Positions 1 through 6,367 of a stretch of DNA of 7,525 bases are shown piece after piece; position 1 is the stretch's first letter, and every line of letters starts with the position of its first letter. The position numbers and the translations under genes are program-made. The notes under the pieces were generated by a model. The model worked only from the letters and a program-made list of their open reading frames with translations. It was not told the DNA's origin and did not search any database. Source of the stretch: Alphaproteobacteria bacterium (GTDB lineage Bacteria; Pseudomonadota; Alphaproteobacteria; Micropepsales; Micropepsaceae); the NCBI GenBank assembly GCA_947455695.1, contig CANGRN010000055.1:1-7525 (forward strand), given 5' to 3'.

Positions 1-879
1 ATGCTGCTGGCCGCCCGCGCCAAGCGCACCGCGCCCACCCGCGACGACCGCGTGCTGGCCGACTGGAACGGCCTGGCCATCGCGGCCATCGCCCGCGCCG
101 GCATGGTGTTCGAAAAGCCCGAATGGATTGAAGCGGCGACCAGGGCGTTCGACGGGATCATCAAGCTCTTGGGCGACGGCGACCGCCTCTCCCATCTCAA
201 GGGCAGCACCGGCATCGCCGACGATTATGCCAACATGGCCCGCGCCGCCCTGCAACTGTGGGAAGTGACGAACGACCAGCGCTTCATCGACCAGGCCAAG
301 GCCTGGACCAAGGTGCTGGACGATCATTTCTGGAACACCCAGATCAACGGCTACTGCTTCTATGCCGACGATGCCGAACAGCTGTTCGTGCGTCCGCGCA
401 TGCTGTTCGACAATCCCGCTCCCAGCGTCAACGGCACCATGCTGATCGTGCTGACCCGCCTGGCGCTGCTCACCGGCAGCACCGATTACATGAGCCGCTG
501 CTCGCTGCTGGCCGTGACTTTCGGCAATGAAGCCAACCGCATGATCCAGGGATCGGGCGGCTACTTCGTGGGCTTCGAATATCTGGTCAACAGCCTGATG
601 GTGGTGGTGATCGGTCACAAGGGCAATTCCAAGACCCAGGAACTGATCCGCGCTTACTGGAGCAAGCCTGTGCCCAACGGCATGGTGTTGCAGATCGAAC
701 CGGGCACCACCTTGCCGGAACAGCATCCCGCCTATGGACGCGGCATGGAGGGCGGCCAGCCCACCGCGTACATCTGCCAGGCGGGCACCTGCTCCAACGG
801 CTTCACCACCGCCGTGGCCCTGGCCGACGCCCTGACCCTGCCGCCACAGTTGCGCGGCCAACAGCAGGTCCGCGCATAA
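1..879 (+). CDS. DUF255/YyaL (SPATA20-like) protein, C-terminal part, 5' end outside the window
   Basis: This is the last 292 residues of a protein that begins upstream of the window; family members are usually near 670-700 residues, with an N-terminal thioredoxin-like domain followed by an alpha/alpha-barrel resembling N-acylglucosamine 2-epimerase. Only the barrel part is visible. Family landmarks are DDRVLADWNGLAIAAIARA at residues 15-33 of the visible part, GIADDYA at 71-77, LFVRPRMLFDNPAPSVNGT at 128-146, and a C-terminal C-x4-C pair (C259, C264). The ATG at position 1 is most likely an internal methionine, because the motif before DDRVL normally lies deep inside the protein. The gene ends in TAA at 877-879. 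The biochemical role of the family is not settled, although a redox or sugar-related function is often suggested from its domains. Family assignment is firm; function is not known. Confidence 0.85.
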   Translation: MLLAARAKRTAPTRDDRVLADWNGLAIAAIARAGMVFEKPEWIEAATRAFDGIIKLLGDGDRLSHLKGSTGIADDYANMARAALQLWEVTNDQRFIDQAKAWTKVLDDHFWNTQINGYCFYADDAEQLFVRPRMLFDNPAPSVNGTMLIVLTRLALLTGSTDYMSRCSLLAVTFGNEANRMIQGSGGYFVGFEYLVNSLMVVVIGHKGNSKTQELIRAYWSKPVPNGMVLQIEPGTTLPEQHPAYGRGMEGGQPTAYICQAGTCSNGFTTAVALADALTLPPQLRGQQQVRA

Positions 880-892
880 CCATGACCCCCTC

Positions 893-973
893 CGCCCGTG
901 AGGCCGAAAGCAAAAGGTCGGGTGGACCTTTTGCCGGCCGAGCGCCCGCGAAGCGGGCCGCGGCAACAGGGCG
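893..973. repeat. Inverted-repeat cluster between the DUF255 gene and qor (possible REP-like element or structured leader)
   Basis: Two hairpins sit side by side in this spacer. The first has perfect 10-bp arms, gcaaaaggtc (910-919) and gaccttttgc (925-934), around a 5-nt loop; GGCC at 902-905 and at 936-939 can extend it past a small internal loop. The second has 6-bp arms, gcccgc (944-949) and gcgggc (953-958), around GAA. CGCCC at 893-897 and GGGCG at 969-973 could close the whole into a branched fold. No T-run follows the first hairpin on either strand, so it is not a textbook intrinsic terminator. It could be a dispersed palindromic element, a Rho-independent-like processing signal for the DUF255 transcript, or part of the qor leader. 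The structure is seen directly; its role is inference. Confidence 0.5.
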
Positions 974-1003
974 TGAGAGAGAAATTGATCTGAGAGGCAT
1001 CCG

Positions 1004-1978
1004 ATGATCAAAGCCATTCGCTTCGAAAAGACCGGCGGCAGCGATGTGCTGCAATATGTCGATTACGACCTGCCTGCGCCCGCCAAGGGCCAGGTGCAGG
1101 TCAGGCACACCGCCATCGGCGTCAATTTCATCGACACCTATCACCGTACCGGCCTGTATGCCTTGCCGCTGCCCAGCGGCCTTGGCTCGGAAGCGGCCGG
1201 CACGGTGGCGGCCATCGGCGAAGGCGTCACCGGCTTTTCGATCGGCGACCGCGTCGGCTACTCCAGCGGCGCCATCGGCTCCTATGCAGAAGCCAACAAT
1301 GTTCCGGCCACCAAGCTGGTGAAGCTTCCGGCCGGCATCAGCGACGAGACCGCCGCCGCGATTTTGCTCAAGGGCATGACGGCGCAATATCTGCTGCGCC
1401 AGATTCATCGCGTGGCGGCGGGCGAAACTATCGTCTTTCATGCCGCCGCCGGCGGCGTCGGCCAAATCGGCGTGCAATGGGCCAAGCATCTGGGCGCCAC
1501 CGTGATCGGCACCACCACCTCGCCTCAGAAGGTCGCGCTGGCAAAAGCCAATGGCTGCGCCCATGTGCTGAACTCCAAGGACGCGGGCTGGGAAAAGCAG
1601 GTGCGCGATATCACCGGCGGCAAGGGCGTACCGGTGGTGTACGACTCCATCGGCAAGGACACGTTCCTGGCCGGTCTGGATTGCCTGCAACCGCGCGGCA
1701 TCATGGTGACCTATGGCAATGCGTCGGGCCCGGTCGATCCCTTCTCGCCGGCGATCCTGGCGGCCAAGGGTTCTCTGTTCGTCACCCGCCCGACCCTGGC
1801 GCATTACACCAGCACGGCTGCCGAATTGCAGGCCTGCGCCGATGACCTGTTCGCGGTGATTGCGTCGGGCGCGGTGAAGGTTGCGATCAACCAGCGCTAT
1901 GCGTTGAAGGATGCACACCTGGCGCATGATGCGCTGACCAGCAAAAAAACCACCGGCGCGACGATCCTGACGCCGTGA
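1004..1978 (+). CDS. qor: NADPH:quinone oxidoreductase, zeta-crystallin/QOR type
   Basis: A 324-residue cytosolic medium-chain dehydrogenase/reductase that should reduce quinones using NADPH. It matches the E. coli Qor pattern closely along its length: IGVNFIDTYHRTGLY at 38-52, LPSGLGSEAAG at 57-66, the NADPH-binding AAAGGVG at 147-153 inside the Rossmann fold, VVYDSIGKDT at 211-220, LDCLQPRG at 225-232 and KGSLFVTRPTL at 255-265. The catalytic-zinc ligands of alcohol dehydrogenases are absent, as expected for this subfamily. E. coli Qor has 327 residues, so the protein is complete. The start is supported by GAGAGG at 992-997, 6 nt before the ATG. An MFS gene follows after 10 bp, suggesting co-transcription. 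A function as a quinone reductase is family knowledge; the physiological substrate is not visible. Confidence 0.93.
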   Translation: MIKAIRFEKTGGSDVLQYVDYDLPAPAKGQVQVRHTAIGVNFIDTYHRTGLYALPLPSGLGSEAAGTVAAIGEGVTGFSIGDRVGYSSGAIGSYAEANNVPATKLVKLPAGISDETAAAILLKGMTAQYLLRQIHRVAAGETIVFHAAAGGVGQIGVQWAKHLGATVIGTTTSPQKVALAKANGCAHVLNSKDAGWEKQVRDITGGKGVPVVYDSIGKDTFLAGLDCLQPRGIMVTYGNASGPVDPFSPAILAAKGSLFVTRPTLAHYTSTAAELQACADDLFAVIASGAVKVAINQRYALKDAHLAHDALTSKKTTGATILTP

Positions 1979-1988
1979 GCGGCGGCGC

Positions 1989-3254
1989 ATGACGCCCAGC
2001 CGAACGCGCTTCGCCATTCTGGCTCTGATCAGCCTGGGGGTGACGGCCAATTATCTCGACCGGGCGATCATCGGCATCGCATCGCCCGCCATCGCCCGCG
2101 ACTTCGCGCTGTCGCCGTTGGCGATGGGGCTGATCTTTTCGGCTTTTTCCTGGAGCTATTTCGCCGCCCAATTGCCGGGTGGGCTGGCCTTGGACCGGTT
2201 TGGGGCACGGCTGACCTATCTAGTGGCCATCGCGGGCTGGTCGCTTTCCACCCTGATGCACGCCACGGCGACAGGTTTTGCTTCGCTGTTAGGCTGGCGC
2301 TTGTCGCTGGGCCTGTTCGAGGCGCCCTGTTTTCCCGCCAACAACTCCATCGTGGGCGCCTGGTTTCCAAGGAGCGAGCGCGCCCGCGCCATCGGCGTCT
2401 ACACGTCCGCCGAATATGTGGCATTGGGCTTCGCCACGCCTTTGCTGCTGTGGCTGATGAACGCGCATGGCTGGCGCGCATTGTTCCTGGTCAGCGGCGC
2501 GGCGGGCCTGTTGCTGGCGCCGATCTGGTGGCGGGTTTACCGCGAGCCTGCCGAGCATCCTGCGGTCAACCATGCCGAGCTGGAGCTGATCAAAAAGGGC
2601 GGTGGCCGCACGCAAGCGGAGACGTCGCAATTCACCCCCGCCTTGCTGTGGGCGCTGGCGCGCCAGCCACAGATCATCGCCTTGTGCGCGGCGCAGTTCG
2701 CCGCCTATTCCACCTTCGTCTTCTTCCTGACGTGGTTTCCCACCTATCTGGTCACGGTGCGGCACATGGCGTGGATCAGAATGGGCGCCTTGTCGTCACT
2801 GCCCTATATCGCCGGCTTCTTCGGCATACTCTTCGCCGGCTGGCTGTCGGATTTCCTGCTGGCGCGCGGCGCCTCACTCAACCTGTCACGCAAGCTGCCG
2901 GTAATCATGGGACTTGTTCTGGCGACCACCATCGTGCTGGCCAACTATGTGCAAAGTGACGCGCTGGTCGTGGCGATCCTCTCGCTGGCCTTCTTTGCCC
3001 AAGCCATGTCGTCCTCCAGCTGGACCGCCCTGTCGGAAGTCGCGCCGCCCGGCACACTGGGGATGGTGGGAAGCCTGTTCAGCGCCGCCGCCAACCTGTC
3101 GGGCATCGTCACGCCCCTGGTGATCGGGGTGATCTACCAGCAGACGGGCTCGTTCGACTGGGCACTGGGTTTCATAGGCATGGTGACGGCGGCGGGCGCG
3201 GCAGCCTGGATTTTCCTGGTCGGGGATCTCAAACCGGTTGTGCTGAAAGTCTGA
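1989..3254 (+). CDS. MFS transporter, anion:cation symporter (ACS)-like
   Basis: A 421-residue inner-membrane major facilitator with about 12 hydrophobic segments. ACS-type features include NYLDRA at 21-26 at the end of helix 1, a helix-2 to loop 2-3 stretch ending PGGLALDRFGAR (63-74), AWFPRSERARAIG at 124-136 before helix 4, and FLTWFPTYLV at 246-255 near helix 7. Proteins of this family usually carry organic anions such as hexuronates, galactonate, glucarate or phthalate-type compounds in symport with protons or sodium; nothing here identifies the substrate. The gene starts 10 bp after the qor stop without a clear Shine-Dalgarno, so it may depend on translation of qor. Codon use looks a little different from its neighbours, with many TTG leucines plus CTA (residue 78) and TTA (residue 101, 2289-2291), which could hint at different ancestry. 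Family call is confident. Confidence 0.9.
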   Translation: MTPSRTRFAILALISLGVTANYLDRAIIGIASPAIARDFALSPLAMGLIFSAFSWSYFAAQLPGGLALDRFGARLTYLVAIAGWSLSTLMHATATGFASLLGWRLSLGLFEAPCFPANNSIVGAWFPRSERARAIGVYTSAEYVALGFATPLLLWLMNAHGWRALFLVSGAAGLLLAPIWWRVYREPAEHPAVNHAELELIKKGGGRTQAETSQFTPALLWALARQPQIIALCAAQFAAYSTFVFFLTWFPTYLVTVRHMAWIRMGALSSLPYIAGFFGILFAGWLSDFLLARGASLNLSRKLPVIMGLVLATTIVLANYVQSDALVVAILSLAFFAQAMSSSSWTALSEVAPPGTLGMVGSLFSAAANLSGIVTPLVIGVIYQQTGSFDWALGFIGMVTAAGAAAWIFLVGDLKPVVLKV

Positions 3255-3278
3255 AACCCGATCACCGTCACGCGTCAC

Positions 3279-3313
3279 AAAAGAAATTGGCCGCAACACC
3301 GGTTGCGGCCAAT
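3279..3313 (-). terminator. Intrinsic terminator of rho
   Basis: In the 87-bp gap between converging genes, attggccgcaac (3286-3297) and gttgcggccaat (3302-3313) form a perfect 12-bp stem with a 4-nt loop. Read on the minus strand, the stem is followed at once by TTCTTTT (complement of 3279-3285), giving the classic hairpin plus U-tract for transcripts leaving rho, whose stop codon lies 28 bp before the stem. On the plus strand the stem is followed by a mixed sequence with few consecutive Ts, so it would act less well for the MFS transcript, although such hairpins often stop both directions to some degree. Confidence 0.88.
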
Positions 3314-3341
3314 CTCGCTTCTGGTTCTGGCAAGCGCCCGA

Positions 3342-4625
3342 TCAGGTATTCATGCTCTCGAAGAACTCGCTGTTGTTCTTGGCCGACTTCAGCTTGTCGA
3401 GCAGGAACTCGATGGCGTCCACCGTGCCCATGGGCGACAGGATGCGGCGCAGGACATAGGTCTTGGCCAGCTGGCCCTTTTCGACCAGCAGTTCGTCCTT
3501 GCGGGTGCCCGAGCGCATGATGTCGATGGCCGGGAAGACGCGCTTGTCGGCGACCTTGCGGTCCAGGATGATTTCGCTGTTGCCGGTGCCCTTGAACTCT
3601 TCGAAAATCACTTCGTCCATGCGGCTGCCGGTATCGATCAGGGCGGTGGCGATGATGGTCAGCGAACCGCCTTCCTCGATGTTGCGCGCCGCGCCGAAGA
3701 AGCGCTTGGGGCGCTGCAACGCGTTGGCGTCCACGCCGCCGGTCAGCACCTTGCCCGAAGACGGGACGACGGTGTTGTAGGCGCGGCCCAGGCGCGTGAT
3801 CGAGTCGAGCAGGATGATGACGTCGCGGCGATGCTCGACCAGGCGCTTGGCCTTTTCGATCACCATTTCGGCGACCTGCACATGGCGGGTGGCCGGCTCG
3901 TCGAAGGTCGAGGAAATCACTTCGCCCACCACGGTGCGCTGCATGTCGGTGACTTCTTCGGGGCGTTCGTCGATCAGAAGCACGATCAGGAAGGCGTCGG
4001 GATGGTTGGCGGCGATGGCCTTGGCGATGTTCTGAAGGATGACGGTCTTGCCGGTGCGCGGCGGCGCGGTGATCAGGGCGCGCTGGCCCATGCCCTGCGG
4101 CGCCACGATGTCGATGACCCGGCCGGTCTTGTCCTTGATGGTCGGATCGTCCAGTTCCATCTTCAGCGCCTTGGTCGGATAAAGCGGCGTCAGATTGTCG
4201 AAATGGACCTTATGCTTGATCTGCTCGGGGTCTTCGAAATTGATGGTCGTGACCTTCAGCAGCGCGAAATAGCGTTCGCCTTCCTTGGGCGCGCGGATGG
4301 GACCTTCGGCGGTATCGCCGGTGCGCAGGCCGAAGCGGCGGATCTGGGAAGGGGAAACATAGATGTCGTCAGGACCGGGCAGGTAGTTGGATTCCGGCGA
4401 GCGCAGGAAGCCGAAACCGTCCTGCAGGATTTCCACCACGCCCTGGCCGGTGATCTCGACTTCGCGTTCGGCCAGTTCCTTGAGGATGGCGAACAGCATG
4501 TCCTGCTTGCGCATGGACGAGGCATTCTCGATCTCCAGCTCCTCGGCAAAGGTCACCAGATCGGCGGGTTTCTTGTTCTTGAGATCCTGCAGCTTCATCA
4601 CTTGCAGGCCATCTTGGACAGTCAT
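3342..4625 (-). CDS. rho: Transcription termination factor Rho
   Basis: A 427-residue hexameric RNA-dependent ATPase/helicase that ends transcription at unstructured C-rich RNA. The N-terminal domain carries the SAP-like KLQDLK...[12 protein letters not shown] region (11-49) and the cold-shock-type RNA-binding fold with DGFGFLR (69-75) and [11 protein letters not shown] (81-91). The motor domain has Walker A APPRTGKT (187-194), Walker B VIILLDS (269-275, D274), the Q-loop [20 protein letters not shown] (296-315), and EEFKGTGN (342-349), an R-loop-like segment. E. coli Rho has 419 residues, so the protein is full length without the large insertions seen in some phyla. I chose the ATG at 4625, preceded by AGGT about 8-10 nt upstream; the ATG at 4598 (MKLQDLK) would give 418 residues and is the alternative. 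It lies 255 bp downstream of hemJ with its own promoter and ends at an intrinsic terminator. Confidence 0.97.
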   Translation of the reverse strand: MTVQDGLQVMKLQDLKNKKPADLVTFAEELEIENASSMRKQDMLFAILKELAEREVEITGQGVVEILQDGFGFLRSPESNYLPGPDDIYVSPSQIRRFGLRTGDTAEGPIRAPKEGERYFALLKVTTINFEDPEQIKHKVHFDNLTPLYPTKALKMELDDPTIKDKTGRVIDIVAPQGMGQRALITAPPRTGKTVILQNIAKAIAANHPDAFLIVLLIDERPEEVTDMQRTVVGEVISSTFDEPATRHVQVAEMVIEKAKRLVEHRRDVIILLDSITRLGRAYNTVVPSSGKVLTGGVDANALQRPKRFFGAARNIEEGGSLTIIATALIDTGSRMDEVIFEEFKGTGNSEIILDRKVADKRVFPAIDIMRSGTRKDELLVEKGQLAKTYVLRRILSPMGTVDAIEFLLDKLKSAKNNSEFFESMNT

Positions 4626-4763
4626 GGTCGGTACCTGGAACAGAAGGGGGAATTGGTTTTCGATGCACGGAATAGGCCGGGGGCCCAAGGACCGATCATC
4701 GAAAGAGGTTGGTTTTGACCCTGTACCGTTTGCACGGTCCGCTGCTGCGTGGGTCGATCAGAC
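4626..4763 (-). promoter_or_regulatory. rho 5' leader, possible autoregulatory region
   Basis: From the expected start of transcription to the rho ATG is about 138 nt. The first part holds a small hairpin, ACCGT and ACGGT arms (4725-4738), capped by GCAA, a GNRA-type tetraloop. The second part, about 4626-4712, is rich in CC, UC and UUC steps with C outnumbering G in the transcript, including a run of five Cs near 4646-4650. This is the kind of RNA that Rho binds. In E. coli and other bacteria rho controls itself by Rho-dependent termination in its leader, so the same is plausible here, but no function is shown by sequence alone. A 25-codon frame in this leader (4622-4699) is described in the findings. 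Confidence 0.45.
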
Positions 4764-4769
4764 GGGGTG

Positions 4770-4797
4770 GTTATAGCGCGATTTGCGGGGCTTGCAA
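4770..4797 (-). promoter_or_regulatory. rho promoter, sigma-70 type
   Basis: On the minus strand, TTGCAA (4792-4797) serves as the -35 box and TATAAC (4770-4775) as the -10 box, separated by 16 bp. The -10 box matches TATAAT at five of six positions and is the best one found in the intergenic region, standing out in GC-rich surroundings. Transcription would begin near 4763. This would let rho be expressed independently of the hemEHJ operon upstream, although read-through is also possible because no strong intrinsic terminator follows hemJ. Confidence 0.65.
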
Positions 4798-4846
4798 ATA
4801 TGGCCGCCAAACCCTTTTGGGGCCCGTCCCGCAATTAATGTTTCAA

Positions 4847-4879
4847 CCGGTTCATCCGGTTCATCGCCGCCCAAGGCGG
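4847..4879 (-). repeat. Short tandem repeat and weak hairpin after hemJ
   Basis: Directly after the hemJ stop, CCGCC (4868-4872) and GGCGG (4875-4879) can form a short hairpin with a very tight loop. It is followed in the transcript by a 9-bp unit (ccggttcat on the plus strand) repeated twice in tandem at 4847-4864, with a related partial copy on the 5' flank. No T-tract follows, so this is not a convincing intrinsic terminator. It may be a chance slippage repeat or a processing site at the end of the hem operon. Confidence 0.4.
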
Positions 4880-4880
4880 T

Positions 4881-5339
4881 CTATTCACCGAAAGGCTGGA
4901 CCTTCACCAGGATGATGATCAGCACCATCAGCAGCGCCGGCACTTCGTTGACGATCCGGTAGAAGCGGGCGCTGTGGGTGTTGCGGTCATTGGCGAAGTC
5001 GCGCCAGCAGCGCACGAACAATCCGTGCATGCCGCTCATGATGATCACCAGCGCGAATTTGATCTGCATCCAGGTGTCCAGATAGGCGCCGGTCAGCCAG
5101 GCCAGCAGCGGGCCCAGGATCCACACCGCGATCATGGACGGGTTCATGATCGCCTTGAGCAATTTGCGCTCCATCACCTTGAAGCGCTCGCTGGATTCCG
5201 AGCCCGGCGCCGCCTCGGTGTGATAGACGAACAGCCGCGGCAGATAGAGCATGGCGCTCATCCAGGCCACCACCGCGATCAGGTGGAAGGCCAGGAACCA
5301 GGGAATGTAATTGGACAGTTCGTTGCGCAGCGCGTCCAT
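4881..5339 (-). CDS. hemJ: Protoporphyrinogen IX oxidase HemJ
   Basis: A 152-residue integral membrane protein of the UPF0093/HemJ family, which oxidises protoporphyrinogen IX to protoporphyrin IX and replaces HemG or HemY in many alphaproteobacteria and cyanobacteria. About four hydrophobic segments are visible, near 12-33, 66-84, 91-109 and 132-147. Family landmarks are FHLIAVVAWMSAMLYLPRLFVYH (histidines H19 and H40, residues 18-40), the KLLKAIMNPSM segment at 59-69, KFALVIIMSGMHG with H105 at 94-106, and RFYRIVNEVPALLMV at 125-139. Length is normal for the bacterial family. Its ATG overlaps the hemH stop by one base (TGATG), and GGAGAA lies a few bases before it. The position directly after ferrochelatase fits its job, supplying the substrate of that enzyme. 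The electron acceptor cannot be read from the sequence. Confidence 0.95.
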   Translation of the reverse strand: MDALRNELSNYIPWFLAFHLIAVVAWMSAMLYLPRLFVYHTEAAPGSESSERFKVMERKLLKAIMNPSMIAVWILGPLLAWLTGAYLDTWMQIKFALVIIMSGMHGLFVRCWRDFANDRNTHSARFYRIVNEVPALLMVLIIILVKVQPFGE

Positions 5340-6367
5340 CAGCGTTCTCCATACCCGCAGCGTTTATGACCGGTCGGACAAATGCGCCCCTCGGCGCAGG
5401 TAACAGTTTTGCCGTCCACCGCGCTCCGCACAAGGCCGGCCAGGCCCTGTATGAAATCCGAATGTGACCCCACCGTGGCGGCCCGGCGATAGTCCGGCAC
5501 GCCGGATTCCGCCGCCAGATGGCGATACTCGATGTCCAGCTCGACCAGGGTTTCGGAATGTTCGCTGACAAAGGCCAGCGGCACCGCGATCACGCCCTTG
5601 CCGTCGGCGCCGGCGCGGGCAATCTCCGCGTCCGTGGCCGGCCCGATCCATTCCAGGCGCCCCACCTTGCTCTGGTAGCAGACCACCGGCTCCAGCTGCG
5701 GCATGTCCAGCGCCTTGACGATGGCGGCCGCGCTCTGCTCGACCTGCCACTGATACGGGTCGCCCTTGTCGATCATGCGCTTGGGCAATCCATGCGCCGA
5801 CAGCAGCAGGCGATAGGAGATATCCGTACGCGCGCCCGCCATCGCCTCGCGAATTTTCGCCACCGAGGCGGCAACAAAGCCTTGCTCCCAAGGATAGCAG
5901 CACACTCGCGCTGTCGGCGCGGTCAGCCCCGCCTTTTTGGCCGCGCGATGCCAGTCCTTGACGGACGAAGCCGTGGTGGAGGTGGAATATTGCGGATAGA
6001 GCGGCAAAAGCACGATTCTATCGGGGTTAAACGCTTTGACAGCCTGTGCCGCGCCATCGCTGAAGGGATGCCAGCAGCGCATGGCGACAAACGCCCTGGC
6101 CTCGACGCCATCGCGGGACAGCGCTGCCTGCAGCGCATCGGCCTGGCGGCGCGTCTCCGGGAAAATCGGCGAGGACCCACCGATCTGCTCATAGATCTTG
6201 CGCGCGATGGGCGCGCGTTTTTTGGCGATGTATCGCGCCAGCGGCAACCGGATGATCGCCGGCAGGCTGATGATGGCGGGATCGGAAAACAGATTGCGCA
6301 GGAACGGCTCGACGGCTTCCGGGGAATCCGGCCCCCCCAGGTTGAACAGGACAACAGCAATCTTCAT
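5339..6367 (-). CDS. hemH: Ferrochelatase, probable [2Fe-2S] type
   Basis: A 342-residue enzyme that inserts ferrous iron into protoporphyrin IX, the last step of haem synthesis. Visible landmarks are VVLFNLGGPDSPEAVEPFLRNLF at 5-27, PLYPQYSTSTTAS at 122-134, LLSAHGLPKRMIDKGDPYQ at 188-206 with the catalytic histidine H192, and FVSEHSETLVELDIEY at 266-281 with E272. The 80-residue spacing of H192 and E272 equals that of the human catalytic pair (H263, E343). The C-terminal tail adds C324, C330 and C337 (C-x5-C-x6-C), and C156/C157 lie mid-protein; this arrangement resembles the four cluster ligands known in bacterial [2Fe-2S] ferrochelatases of Mycobacterium and Caulobacter. The start overlaps the hemE stop by 4 nt (ATGA) and has only a weak ribosome site, implying translational coupling. 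Confidence 0.96.
   Translation of the reverse strand: MKIAVVLFNLGGPDSPEAVEPFLRNLFSDPAIISLPAIIRLPLARYIAKKRAPIARKIYEQIGGSSPIFPETRRQADALQAALSRDGVEARAFVAMRCWHPFSDGAAQAVKAFNPDRIVLLPLYPQYSTSTTASSVKDWHRAAKKAGLTAPTARVCCYPWEQGFVAASVAKIREAMAGARTDISYRLLLSAHGLPKRMIDKGDPYQWQVEQSAAAIVKALDMPQLEPVVCYQSKVGRLEWIGPATDAEIARAGADGKGVIAVPLAFVSEHSETLVELDIEYRHLAAESGVPDYRRAATVGSHSDFIQGLAGLVRSAVDGKTVTCAEGRICPTGHKRCGYGER

Noticed and set aside
910..934. Standard intrinsic terminator for the DUF255 gene
   Set aside because: The stem is strong but no T-run follows it on the plus strand; GCCGGCC comes next. I therefore describe it as an inverted repeat rather than a terminator.
803..2050. A 415-codon open frame on the minus strand opposite qor
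   Set aside because: Arg-, Gly- and Ala-rich with no family features, overlapping a clear qor gene and the ends of both neighbouring genes. It is a GC-rich shadow.
3303..4718. A 471-codon open frame on the plus strand, antisense to rho
   Set aside because: Its translation has no recognisable family and is rich in Asp, Gly, His and Leu in the pattern expected from reading GC-rich codons backwards. The minus strand carries an unmistakable Rho over the same bases, and the frame would read through the rho terminator, leader and promoter.
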